Shown: positions 9,593 to 17,796 of the stretch, one piece after another
Numbering within the stretch: the stretch's first letter is position 1
How the letters are laid out: each line of letters starts with the position of its first letter
Source of the DNA: Mycobacteroides chelonae
GTDB lineage: Bacteria; Actinomycetota; Actinomycetes; Mycobacteriales; Mycobacteriaceae
DNA: 64,000 nt
Direction: 5' to 3'
Assembly (NCBI RefSeq): GCF_016767715.1
Contig: NZ_CP050145.1
Span: 2,294,001 to 2,358,000 of the forward strand
Position numbers and translations under genes: made by a program
Notes under the pieces: generated by a model
The model's database searches: none
Seen by the model: only the letters and a program-made list of their open reading frames with translations
Told to the model about the DNA's origin: nothing

Positions 9593-10225
9593 TCATTTCA
9601 TACCGTGCCGTTGCCGGTAGGCGCGCTGTTTGCAGGCGGGGGAGCAGTAGCGTGCAGGCCGTCCCTTCCCGTGCGTGATCAGTTCGGAGCCGCAGAAATC
9701 GCAGCTCGTGTGCATCTCGGCGGGTATTTCGTCACGAACTGAAGGAGATTCGTAACAGGTGCCGCGCGCCGCGGACACCAGGTTGTTGCCGGCAGCGCGG
9801 CCACGGGGGGTGCGGATGCGGAGCTCACCATCGAGATACGGGCAATCGACGATGTCCTCGTTCTGGCAGGACAGCAGGTGGTTCAGGTATTCGCGTGCGC
9901 GATTGAGCTGTTCGATACGCGTGGAGATCTCGGCGACCTGTTCGGTGACCGCGACACGCCAGGTATCGGGTTGCGCCGAATGCGATGTCACGACGGCCGC
10001 CTGGCGCAGCGGCATCATCCCGGTGATGCAGCACAGGTATGCGATGCCGATGCGCCGCAGGTCTCGCTCGGTGTAGGTGCGGCGTCCGCTGTGCTGTACC
10101 GGCGAATTCAGGACGCCCTGCTTCTCCCACCACCGCAGGGTCGATGGGCTGAGGCCGTAGAGGGCCGCCGCCTCGCCGATGTTCACGGTGGGTTCGGTGG
10201 GTGCTGGTCTGGACATCAAGCTCAC
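9593..10225 (-). CDS. MerR-family regulator with a C-terminal Cys-rich zinc-ribbon-like tail
   Basis: 210 residues. The N-terminal MerR helix-turn-helix reads INIGEAAALYGLSPSTLRWWEKQG-like with VNIGEAAALYGLSPST, followed by RRTYTERDLRRIGIAY. A coiled dimerisation segment around residues 85-115 follows. The tail holds CDFCGSELITHGKG and YCSPACKQRAYRQRHG, a CxxC...CxxxC treble-clef pattern, and further cysteines lie at about 118-150. The start is GTG 10225 or ATG 10216; ribosome binding signals are weak for both. It precedes the FUSC gene by three bases and probably controls it. The ligand is unknown. Confidence 0.8.
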   Translation of the reverse strand: MSLMSRPAPTEPTVNIGEAAALYGLSPSTLRWWEKQGVLNSPVQHSGRRTYTERDLRRIGIAYLCCITGMMPLRQAAVVTSHSAQPDTWRVAVTEQVAEISTRIEQLNRAREYLNHLLSCQNEDIVDCPYLDGELRIRTPRGRAAGNNLVSAARGTCYESPSVRDEIPAEMHTSCDFCGSELITHGKGRPARYCSPACKQRAYRQRHGMK

Positions 10226-10239
10226 TTCACCATTGAAAC

Positions 10240-10258
10240 TTAGGTAAACCTAACTTGC
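10240..10258 (-). promoter_or_regulatory. IdeR-box-like palindrome upstream of merR-FUSC
   Basis: TTAGGTAAACCTAACTTGC matches the degenerate IdeR/DtxR consensus TWAGGTWAGSCTWACCTWA at 15 of 19 positions and contains the perfect palindrome TTAGGTAAACCTAA. It begins 14 bases upstream of the GTG start of merR, in the position expected for a repressor site overlapping a promoter. Iron control is inferred from the match. Confidence 0.65.
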
Positions 10259-10277
10259 AAGGGGCGTGAGCGACGCA

Positions 10278-11483
10278 CTAGTCCAGCAGTGTCCGGCCGA
10301 GATATCCGTCCTCAGTGGTGCCCGGCGGTATGACGAAGACGGCAGATCCGACCGCGCTGTTCCACTGATTGAACTCGTCGCGTTCGGCCAACCGTCGCTG
10401 AACCGGGACGAACTGCGTGGCGATATCACGTTGATAAGCAGCGAAAATCAGGCCCGAGTTCGACGAAGAGCCGGGCAGCGGTGCGTCGTCGAAGTTGTAC
10501 GGACGGCGCAGGAATTTCTCGTGCGGATTGCGGTGGCGGGCCAGGGCGACATGTGAGGTCGCCGGTATTACGGGGATGCCACCGCGGGTCATCTCCAGGT
10601 CGGGTTCGTCGGATTCCTTCTCGCCCGTCAGTGGCGCACCGTTGGCTGCTCGCCGGCCCATCACCAGGTCGCGGAGCTTGACGTCTAGCTGGTCCCATCC
10701 GTCCAGGTCCATGGTGATCCTGCGAAGGACCAAAAGCGTTCCGCCCCTGAGCCATTGATGATCTTCGCCCTGGTGCCACAGCAGAGTGTCGAGCTCGGGC
10801 ACGGTGGGGTTCACCGTGCCGTCGACTTGCCCCATGAGGTTGCGCATGGTGCCCCCCGAGGAGTCTTCCGCGCGTGGTGTCCGGAATCCGGTCTGGCGCC
10901 AGCGTTCGGTAGCCAGCGAGCGCACATTCTTCAAGAGAACCCGCGCCGTGTGCGCCACCACCAGCATGTCGTCGGCACAAATCTGCAGCAGGAGATCTCC
11001 TCCGCACCAACGTTTGTCGAGTTTGTCGGTGGTGAACGCCGGGAAGTCGCGTGCCGAGGCGGGACATCTATTGGCCAGGCCCGCCTTGGCGAACACCGAC
11101 GGGCCCAAGCCCGTCGTGATGGTCAATCGTGCTGTGGTCGTTGCCAATTCCGGCTCGGTGTCGGCGAGAGCGGGCAGGCCCTGGGTCAATCTGGCCGCGT
11201 CGGTGGTCCACAGACGTAAGACCGATTGCAGATTCTCCCGAGTCGACTGTTCGTCTGTGCTGCCGGGTAGTAGATCCAGGGCGAGGAACAACGCGTGTGA
11301 CTGCGGGGCGGTGGTGATTCCGGCCTGATGCTCTCCGTGGAACGGTTCGACAGCAGGTGCGCCCTGTGGCCGTGCTGCTTGGGATTGGGCAGACCACGCC
11401 GAGAGCCCGGCGCCCGCGGTGAGGGCGGCCGCGGCGCCGCCGCCGACAATGAGTCCCCGTCGGGACAGAGAACGACGCGTCAT
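10278..11483 (-). CDS. DyP-type heme peroxidase, Tat-exported (EfeB-like)
   Basis: 401 residues. The N terminus RRSLSRRGLIVGG followed by a hydrophobic stretch is a twin-arginine signal, so the enzyme acts outside the membrane. The mature part carries the DyP motif in variant form, GQVDGT (usual GxxDG), a probable proximal heme His in SHVALARHRNPHE and the late RDIATQFVPVQRRL region. DyP enzymes are heme peroxidases, and the EfeB branch has been proposed to take part in heme-iron use. It lies two bases behind a PCu(A)C lipoprotein gene, so the two proteins probably act together in the cell envelope. No EfeU permease gene is next to it. Confidence 0.88.
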   Translation of the reverse strand: MTRRSLSRRGLIVGGGAAAALTAGAGLSAWSAQSQAARPQGAPAVEPFHGEHQAGITTAPQSHALFLALDLLPGSTDEQSTRENLQSVLRLWTTDAARLTQGLPALADTEPELATTTARLTITTGLGPSVFAKAGLANRCPASARDFPAFTTDKLDKRWCGGDLLLQICADDMLVVAHTARVLLKNVRSLATERWRQTGFRTPRAEDSSGGTMRNLMGQVDGTVNPTVPELDTLLWHQGEDHQWLRGGTLLVLRRITMDLDGWDQLDVKLRDLVMGRRAANGAPLTGEKESDEPDLEMTRGGIPVIPATSHVALARHRNPHEKFLRRPYNFDDAPLPGSSSNSGLIFAAYQRDIATQFVPVQRRLAERDEFNQWNSAVGSAVFVIPPGTTEDGYLGRTLLD

Positions 11484-11485
11484 GC

Positions 11486-11959
11486 TCAGGGCTGGTAGTT
11501 CTCGTTGCCGCCTGCGAAGTCGCGGATCTGGGCGGTCAGCGGCTTGGTTGAGCCATCCTGGAAGGCCAGTGTGATGACGACGTCTTGGCCCGGGCGCAGG
11601 GGCGTGGTCAGTCCCATGAGCATGACGTGATCGCCGCCGGGGGAGAGCTTGTGCTCGCAGTTAGGGGGAATGGCGACCCCGCCCTCCTTGGGACGCATCA
11701 ACCCGCCGGGAGTCACCTCATGGAGCTCGACAGACCGGGCGGCCGGCGAGGTGGCGGACACGATGCGTGCCTCACTGGAACCGTTGTTGTGCACGGTGCC
11801 GAACACCGAGGTCATGGAGCCGTCGGGAGCGGACTTTGCCCATTGGTCGGTGATGGTGACTGCCGAAGCCTGCGTGGCCTGGGTGGCGGATGTGGACTCA
11901 TGCGCCGAACAACCGGCGAGCAAGGACAGCGCGACTGCTGCCGGGATGACGATCTTCAC
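11486..11959 (-). CDS. PCu(A)C-family copper chaperone lipoprotein
   Basis: 157 residues with a lipoprotein signal ending in SLLAGC (Cys at about 17). The copper motif is present: His in VELHEVTPGGLM, the Met of LMRPKEG, then the spaced HVMLMGL (HxM) expected for H(M)x10Mx21HxM. Such periplasmic or surface proteins carry Cu(I) to redox enzymes or limit copper damage. The gene lies between gntR (6 bases upstream) and the DyP peroxidase gene (2 bases downstream) on the same strand. Confidence 0.87.
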   Translation of the reverse strand: MKIVIPAAVALSLLAGCSAHESTSATQATQASAVTITDQWAKSAPDGSMTSVFGTVHNNGSSEARIVSATSPAARSVELHEVTPGGLMRPKEGGVAIPPNCEHKLSPGGDHVMLMGLTTPLRPGQDVVITLAFQDGSTKPLTAQIRDFAGGNENYQP

Positions 11960-11965
11960 GTTCAG

Positions 11966-12670
11966 CTAGTCGTGTGCCGGTGACGGAAAGTTCCGGCGGC
12001 GCAGGCTCAGCTCGGTGAAGAGCCGCTCGGTGGCGGTCGTGGCGGCGTCGATATCGCCGGCGATGACAGCCTCGACGAGCATCGTGTGTTCGTGCTCGAA
12101 CGAGCACTCCGCGCCTATCGGGTTTCCTCGCATGTAATGGTCCATCAGGCCCAGCAGCGAATCGTAAAGTTCCAGGTAAAGGGCATTGTGGCTTGCGGCC
12201 ACTACGGCCCGGTGCACCGCGATGTCGGTGGAGATGGCGTCCTCGACATCCTGGGGTGCGACGTGATGGGGCGCCCATAGCGCGTTGCGCCGTTGCAGCA
12301 TGGCGCGGAGGTGCTCGATGTCATCCTCATCACGTCGCTGGGCGGCGAGCCCGGCGGCGGTCACCTCAAGGGTCTGCCGCAGTTCGATCAGATCGCGGTC
12401 ATTGGCGGCCGCGAAGTAGTCGGCGATGGCTGAGCCGCTTCCGCCCATCGAGAGCACGTAGGTGCCGGACCCCTGGCGCCGTTCGAGCATCCCGGCGTGT
12501 ACCAGGGCCTGGACCGCCTCTCTAATTGTGTTGCGGGAGGTCCCGGTGAGCTCGCACAATTCAGGTTCGGTCGGAATGCGCGCGCCGATGGCCCAGCGTC
12601 CCGACAGAATCTCCTCGCGGAGTTGCTCGGTGACCTGGCCAATCAGTGTTTGGCGACGGACCGGCTGCAT
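11966..12670 (-). CDS. FadR-type GntR family transcriptional regulator
   Basis: 234 residues. The winged helix-turn-helix is at residues ~8-75 (IPTEPELCELTGTSRNTIREAVQAL, ERRQGSGTYV). It is followed by an FCD all-helical effector domain with metal-ligand-like residues in STDIAVHRAVVAASHN and EHEHTMLVEAVIAGD. It is divergent from an MFS transporter gene, its likely target, and is the first gene of an apparent operon with the copper chaperone and DyP peroxidase. Confidence 0.88.
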   Translation of the reverse strand: MQPVRRQTLIGQVTEQLREEILSGRWAIGARIPTEPELCELTGTSRNTIREAVQALVHAGMLERRQGSGTYVLSMGGSGSAIADYFAAANDRDLIELRQTLEVTAAGLAAQRRDEDDIEHLRAMLQRRNALWAPHHVAPQDVEDAISTDIAVHRAVVAASHNALYLELYDSLLGLMDHYMRGNPIGAECSFEHEHTMLVEAVIAGDIDAATTATERLFTELSLRRRNFPSPAHD

Positions 12671-12710
12671 GAGGGCTCATCGTAGCGTGCGGTGGAAATC
12701 ACCTTGAACC

Positions 12711-12726
12711 CATTCATCCATTCATC
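12711..12726. promoter_or_regulatory. Tandem CATTCATC repeat in the gntR/MFS intergenic region
   Basis: Two adjacent copies of CATTCATC occupy 12711-12726 in the 90-base divergent promoter region, which is AT-richer than its surroundings. A direct repeat at this place is a candidate binding or promoter element for the GntR protein, although FadR-type operators are usually palindromic. The repeat is seen; the function is inferred. Confidence 0.35.
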
Positions 12727-12760
12727 CTATGATTTGCCGGGGCCTACAGGAGGATGAACG

Positions 12761-14023
12761 TTGACTACGGCTGCGCAAGACACCGGAACCGCCACGCACG
12801 ATTCGATGCGGGCCGTATCGGCGACCGCGCTGCGCCGTGGTCGCCTCATGGTGCTGGTCGCGATCCTGTTGTTCGCGCTGTGCCTTCGTTCCGCGGTCAC
12901 CTCGCTGACGCCGCTGCTGACGCAGATCTCACACGAGATCGGGTTCGGGTCTGCGGTGATCGGTGTGTTCGGGATGCTGCCGACGGCCATGTTCGCCGTC
13001 GCGGGACTGGTGACCCCCGCACTCACCGAGCGTTTCGGTCTGGAGCGCACGACACTCGCCGCGGTGGTGGCCACCGTGATCGGTATGGCGGCGCGGCCCG
13101 CGATGAACTCAACCGGTGGTTTGTTGGTGCTGTCCTGCCTGGCTCTGCTTGGTATGGGCATCGGCAACGTCGTGATCCCGCCATTGGTCAAGCGGTACTT
13201 CTCGCATCGCGTCGCGCTGATGAGCGCTTCCTATCTCACGGTGTTGCAGATCGGCACCACGGTTCCGGCATTGACCGCTGTGCCCCTGGCTGACACCTAC
13301 GGTTGGCGATTCTCGCTGGCGGCCTGGGTGCTTGTTCCGGTCGCCGCGCTGCTGCCGTGGATCGGTGTCGTCATCGCGCGCCGCGGCCATGATGTCGAGG
13401 ACCATTCCGCCGAGCCGCATGCGGATCCTTCTGCGGTGGGACAAGTTTGGCGATCACCGTTGGCGTGGGGCATGGCCGGTATGTTCGGCATGACGTCCCT
13501 GGTCACGTATTCCATGTTCACCTGGATTCCGGCGATTCTCACCTCGGCCGGCGGCAGTGCCGCGCTGGGAGGCGTCATGGTGGCCATCTTCTCTGCCGTG
13601 GGATTCGTTGGCACGCTGACAATCCCGCCGTTGGCCGCCCGCATGCGCAACCCGTTCCCGCTGGTGGTGGCCTGCCTGGTCTGCTTCCTCGTCGGATTTG
13701 CCGGGCTGTTGTGGATGCCGATGACCGCGACCGCCGTGTGGGTGATCGCGCTCGGATTCGGGCCGTCCACCTTCCCGTTGGGATTGACGCTGGTGAATCT
13801 GCGTACCCGCACGCCTGCCGGCTCCGCGGCGTTGTCCGGGTTTACCCAGGGGGTCGGCTATGCCGTCGCGTGCTTGGGCCCCTTGCTGTTTGGTGTGCTG
13901 CATGATGTGACCGGCGGTTGGTACGCGCCGTTCGGCCTTCTGCTCGTCGCAATCACCGTGCTGGGCATTGGCGCCTTCCAGGCGTGCAAACCGCGCATGC
14001 TGGAAGACACCTGGGGCCGCTGA
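12761..14023 (+). CDS. MFS transporter, CynX/NimT-like
   Basis: 420 residues with 12 predicted membrane helices and no large soluble domain. It resembles the cyanate/2-nitroimidazole transporter branch (LFALCLRSAVTSLTPLL early, MLPTAMFAVAGL, YLTVLQIGTTVPAL). The start is TTG at 12761, chosen because AGGAGG lies 7 bases upstream; an internal ATG is 15 codons further in. The out-of-frame ATG at 12754 overlaps the ribosome binding site and is not used. Probably regulated by the divergent GntR. Substrate unknown. Confidence 0.82.
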   Translation: MTTAAQDTGTATHDSMRAVSATALRRGRLMVLVAILLFALCLRSAVTSLTPLLTQISHEIGFGSAVIGVFGMLPTAMFAVAGLVTPALTERFGLERTTLAAVVATVIGMAARPAMNSTGGLLVLSCLALLGMGIGNVVIPPLVKRYFSHRVALMSASYLTVLQIGTTVPALTAVPLADTYGWRFSLAAWVLVPVAALLPWIGVVIARRGHDVEDHSAEPHADPSAVGQVWRSPLAWGMAGMFGMTSLVTYSMFTWIPAILTSAGGSAALGGVMVAIFSAVGFVGTLTIPPLAARMRNPFPLVVACLVCFLVGFAGLLWMPMTATAVWVIALGFGPSTFPLGLTLVNLRTRTPAGSAALSGFTQGVGYAVACLGPLLFGVLHDVTGGWYAPFGLLLVAITVLGIGAFQACKPRMLEDTWGR

Positions 14024-14034
14024 GCCCAGCCGGA

Positions 14035-16143
14035 TCAGGCCGGTTGGTGGATGAGCAGTGGCAGTACCGCTCGCGCTCCGGCCTTGCGCAGATGGGCGGC
14101 GGCAACGGTGATGGGCCACCGGGTAGACGTCGAGTCTGCCACCAGCAGCACGCATCGGCCGTTGACCATGTCCCGGAGTGAGTCGTCTGTGCTGATCGCG
14201 TCACGCCAGTAGGTGGCTTCCTCGCCGCCGGAGGAATCACGGCCCGGAGCCATACCCACAACCGCTGGCATCGCCGCCTGCTGTAGGCGACCGATCGTCG
14301 CAATTCGCTCGGTCACCGGCCTCACCGGATTGGGCGTACCGGTCAGCTGCAGCGACACCGCGATCTCGGGGCGGGCGACCCATTCGTCGCGCCATCGAGC
14401 GAGCGTGGAAACCGCGGCCTGGGTCAGGACTTCGATCGCCTCGGGTTCGCCCGTTACCGCGGCGGCGATTACCCCGCTCCACTCTGGGGCATCGGCATGG
14501 ACCAGCACGCGGCCGGGTTCGGCGAGCAGGCCCGCTGGAATCTTGCCGCGGGTCCCGAACTCTCCGCCAGGCCACATCTTTCGGGGTTCAAGCACCGTGG
14601 AATCGGTGCGCAGGGTGGCCGCGACCATCTGCATCAGCTCGGCAGACGCGGGCGATCCAAGCCCATCGGGTGTCTGCCCGAGGCACACCGAGCACTGTCC
14701 GCAAGATGCGGCCTGGGGGTCGTCGAGTGATTCCGTGAGCAGCTGCATGAGGCAGCGTTCTCCACGTGTGTAGGCCTTCATGATGTCGGCCTCGCGGCGG
14801 CGGGTGGCAATGATGCCGTCGTAGTGCTCTGTGTCGAAATGCCAAGGGCTACCGGTAGATCGCCAGCCGCCGTCGACCCGCTCCACCGCGCCGTCGACGG
14901 CGAGCTGTTTGACCATGAGCTCGATTCGTGTGCGCCGAATACCTGTCTTGGCTTCGAGCGCGTTTACCGATACCGATCCCTCATCATCGCGCGTCTCACC
15001 GGCCAGAGCGGTGATCACCGTGTCCATCTGCTTGGGATCTGGAATCGAAGCGGTGGTGAAGTAGTCCCATATACCGGCGTCTGATTCCGACGGAAGCAGC
15101 ACGACTGCCGCATGGTCGATGGCGCGGCCGGCGCGCCCCACCTGCTGGTAGTAGCCGACCGGTGATGGCGGTGACCCGATGTGGACTACGAATCCGAGGT
15201 CGGGCTTGTCGAAGCCCATCCCCAGGGCAGACGTGGCGATCAGCGCCTTGATCCGGTTCTCACGTAGCGCGTCCTCCAGTCGGGCTCGCGCGTCCGCGTC
15301 GAGTTGGCCTGTGTAAGCAGCGACTTTCGCCTGTGGGTGTACCGCGTGGATGGCGTTCACGAGCCGTTGCGCATCGGCGACGGTGAGTACATAGACGATG
15401 CCCGACCCAGGCAGTTCGTCGAGATGCTGAGCCACCCAGGCATAGCGTGCCAGCGGCGACATCGGTGGCAACACGTTGAGCTGCAATGAGCGACGGGCCA
15501 GCGGTCCCCGGAGAACAAGGGTGGCGTCGCCCAGTTGGGTCGCCACGTCTTCGGTGACCCGCGCGTTCGCGGTGGCGGTGGTGGCCAGTACCGGTGTATC
15601 CGGATTCATCCGAGTGAGCACGTCGGAGACCCGGCGGTAGTCGGGACGAAAATCGTGTCCCCAGTCCGATACCGCGTGCGCCTCGTCGATGACCAGCAGT
15701 CCCATGGAGCCTTCGAGTGCCGAAAGCACCCTACGGCCGAAAGAGGGGTTGGCCAGCCGTTCAGGTGATACCAGAAGCACATCGACGTCACCGGCCACGA
15801 GCCGCGCTTCGATCGAACTCCAGTCGTCGAAGTTCGACGAGTTGAGCGTCGCGGCGCGCAGCCCTGCCCGAGCGGCGGCGGCGACTTGATCGCGCATCAG
15901 GGACAGCAGCGGCGAGACGATCAGTGCCGGACCGGCGCCCTCGGAACGCCGGATCGCTGTCGCGACCCAATACACCGCGGACTTGCCCCAACCCGTGGCT
16001 TGGACCACCAGCACCCGAGCTGCGGGCTCCAGTAGTGCTATCACCGCGGTTTCTTGATCTTTCCGCAGGACTGCACCGGGACCGGCCAGCGCCTCGATCA
16101 CCTCTCGGGCCTGATCTGCCCTGGCCCCATTCAGTTGGCCCAT
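14035..16143 (-). CDS. RecQ-family ATP-dependent DNA helicase with a degenerate phosphoribosyltransferase-like tail
   Basis: 702 residues. The helicase core (residues ~20-340) has Walker A ATGWGKS, the DEAH box VIDEAHAVSDWGHDFRPDY, TTATAN and the motif VI region YYQQVGRAGR. A RecQ zinc region follows with cysteines in GERCLMQLL and SCGQCSVC. The last ~170 residues look like a phosphoribosyltransferase fold: GRCVLLVADSTST, then AAAHLRKAGARAVLPLLIH. The usual PRPP-loop acidic pair (DDxxxTG) reads ADSTSTR here, so catalysis by this domain is doubtful. No HRDC domain is visible. It is convergent with the MFS gene, with 11 bases between stops. Confidence 0.85.
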   Translation of the reverse strand: MGQLNGARADQAREVIEALAGPGAVLRKDQETAVIALLEPAARVLVVQATGWGKSAVYWVATAIRRSEGAGPALIVSPLLSLMRDQVAAAARAGLRAATLNSSNFDDWSSIEARLVAGDVDVLLVSPERLANPSFGRRVLSALEGSMGLLVIDEAHAVSDWGHDFRPDYRRVSDVLTRMNPDTPVLATTATANARVTEDVATQLGDATLVLRGPLARRSLQLNVLPPMSPLARYAWVAQHLDELPGSGIVYVLTVADAQRLVNAIHAVHPQAKVAAYTGQLDADARARLEDALRENRIKALIATSALGMGFDKPDLGFVVHIGSPPSPVGYYQQVGRAGRAIDHAAVVLLPSESDAGIWDYFTTASIPDPKQMDTVITALAGETRDDEGSVSVNALEAKTGIRRTRIELMVKQLAVDGAVERVDGGWRSTGSPWHFDTEHYDGIIATRRREADIMKAYTRGERCLMQLLTESLDDPQAASCGQCSVCLGQTPDGLGSPASAELMQMVAATLRTDSTVLEPRKMWPGGEFGTRGKIPAGLLAEPGRVLVHADAPEWSGVIAAAVTGEPEAIEVLTQAAVSTLARWRDEWVARPEIAVSLQLTGTPNPVRPVTERIATIGRLQQAAMPAVVGMAPGRDSSGGEEATYWRDAISTDDSLRDMVNGRCVLLVADSTSTRWPITVAAAHLRKAGARAVLPLLIHQPA

Positions 16144-16211
16144 GCCTCAGGTCCCTCTCGTGTCCGACTACCGGTTGATCGCAACCTACAAGGCCGCCCC
16201 AACCGTTGCCG

Positions 16212-17696
16212 CTACCCGTCCCGGCCGCCCGGCGGGTCGTCGAGCATGGGGGTGTGCGCTATCACCGGGTAGGCGCCGGTGTATCCGATGCGCTCCTGCG
16301 CGAGCTGCAGTACGCGACCACGGCACAGGTACCAGCCCGCGGTCAGCACGGGGACGAGTACCACGATCGCGATCAGGTTCCACGCGTTCTCGTAACACAT
16401 CAACACCACCACGGCCGCCAGGAACGCCAGCGTCAGGTACCCGGTGTACGGGGCTCCGGGCATCCGGAAACTGCCCCGCCGCAGGATACCTCGCTGCGAC
16501 CACCGGTACAGCTGGATCTGGCAGATCACGATGGTGGCCCACGACGAGATGATCCCGAGCGCCGCCAGATCCAAAGCGGTTTCGAACGCTTCGGCGGGAA
16601 TGACCAGGTTCATGAATATCCCGACAAGTGTGAGGGCGCCGGTGACCGCGATGCCCATGAAGGGCACTCCGCCAGAGGTCATACGGGACAACACTTTTGG
16701 CGCACTGCCATTCATTGCGAGGGACCGCAGAATCCGCCCCGTGCTGTACAGGCCCGCGTTCAGGCTGGACAGTGCGGCCGTCAGCACCACGAAGTTCATG
16801 GCATCGCCGGCGTACGGCACGCCTATCCGGGAGAAGAAGGTGACGAAGGGGCTCTCGCCGGCTTTGTAGGTCCCATAGGGCAGTAGCAGTGCCAGCAAGA
16901 TGAGTGAACCCACGTAGAAGACCGCGACCCGGAACACGACGGAGTTGATGGCTCGGGGCATCACCTTTTCCGGGTTCTCGGTCTCGCCGGCGGCGATGCC
17001 GACCAGTTCGACTGCGGAGTACGCGAAGACGACTCCCGAGGTGACGATGACCAGGGCCATCAGACCGGTGGGCAGCAGGCCGCCATTGTCCGCGATCACC
17101 GACGGTCCTGTGCTGGCACCCTCGACCGTGAAGCGGCCCGCCAGGAATACCGTACCGATGACCAGGAACCCCATGATGGCAACCACTTTGATCAGAGCTG
17201 CCCAGAATTCCATCTCCCCGAACAGTTTGACGCTGATGGTGTTCATGGTCAGCACGATGACCAAGGCAATGAGTGCGATGGACCACTGAGGGATGGCCTT
17301 GAAGGCGCTCCAGTAGTGCATGTACAGCGCGATGGCGGTGACGTCGACGATGGCGGTGGCGGCCCAGTTGAAGAAGTACATCCAGCCTGCGACGTATGCC
17401 GCCTTCTCACCAAGAAATTCGCGGGCGTATGACACGAAGGACCCCGAGGACGGCCGGTGCAAGATCAGCTCGCCCAGCGCACGCAGGATGAAGAACACGA
17501 ACACGCCGCAGACCGCATAAACCAAGAACAAGCCCGGTCCCGCGCTGTGTAACCGGCCACCGGCGCCCATGAACAGCCCCGTGCCGATGGCACCCCCGAT
17601 GCCGATCATTTGGACTTGCCGGTTCTTCAGCCCCTTGTGATATCCCTGTTCCTCAGGGGCGGGCGCTGATGTGTCATATGTTGCCGGGGACGTCAT
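16212..17696 (-). CDS. ansP: L-asparagine permease, AnsP-like APC transporter
   Basis: 494 residues with 12 membrane helices. The N-terminal amino-acid permease signature [20 protein letters not shown], followed by LFMGAGGRL and later [22 protein letters not shown], closely matches mycobacterial AnsP1/AnsP2 as I recall them. These take up L-asparagine as a nitrogen source. The gene stands alone; about 100 bases to the HNH gene behind its start probably hold its promoter. A related amino acid cannot be excluded as substrate. Confidence 0.85.
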   Translation of the reverse strand: MTSPATYDTSAPAPEEQGYHKGLKNRQVQMIGIGGAIGTGLFMGAGGRLHSAGPGLFLVYAVCGVFVFFILRALGELILHRPSSGSFVSYAREFLGEKAAYVAGWMYFFNWAATAIVDVTAIALYMHYWSAFKAIPQWSIALIALVIVLTMNTISVKLFGEMEFWAALIKVVAIMGFLVIGTVFLAGRFTVEGASTGPSVIADNGGLLPTGLMALVIVTSGVVFAYSAVELVGIAAGETENPEKVMPRAINSVVFRVAVFYVGSLILLALLLPYGTYKAGESPFVTFFSRIGVPYAGDAMNFVVLTAALSSLNAGLYSTGRILRSLAMNGSAPKVLSRMTSGGVPFMGIAVTGALTLVGIFMNLVIPAEAFETALDLAALGIISSWATIVICQIQLYRWSQRGILRRGSFRMPGAPYTGYLTLAFLAAVVVLMCYENAWNLIAIVVLVPVLTAGWYLCRGRVLQLAQERIGYTGAYPVIAHTPMLDDPPGGRDG

Positions 17697-17796
17697 CGTG
17701 CGACCGTAGCGACCGGAAAGTTGCTGAGTGGAACAACGATGTTACGAACATGCTGCGTGATTCCGCCTCAGCCGCCGAGTAGCGCTATCTCACCGG

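Noticed and set aside
12711..12726. Tandem 8-base repeats considered as a CRISPR or microsatellite
   Set aside because: Only two units with no spacers. Better explained as a promoter element.
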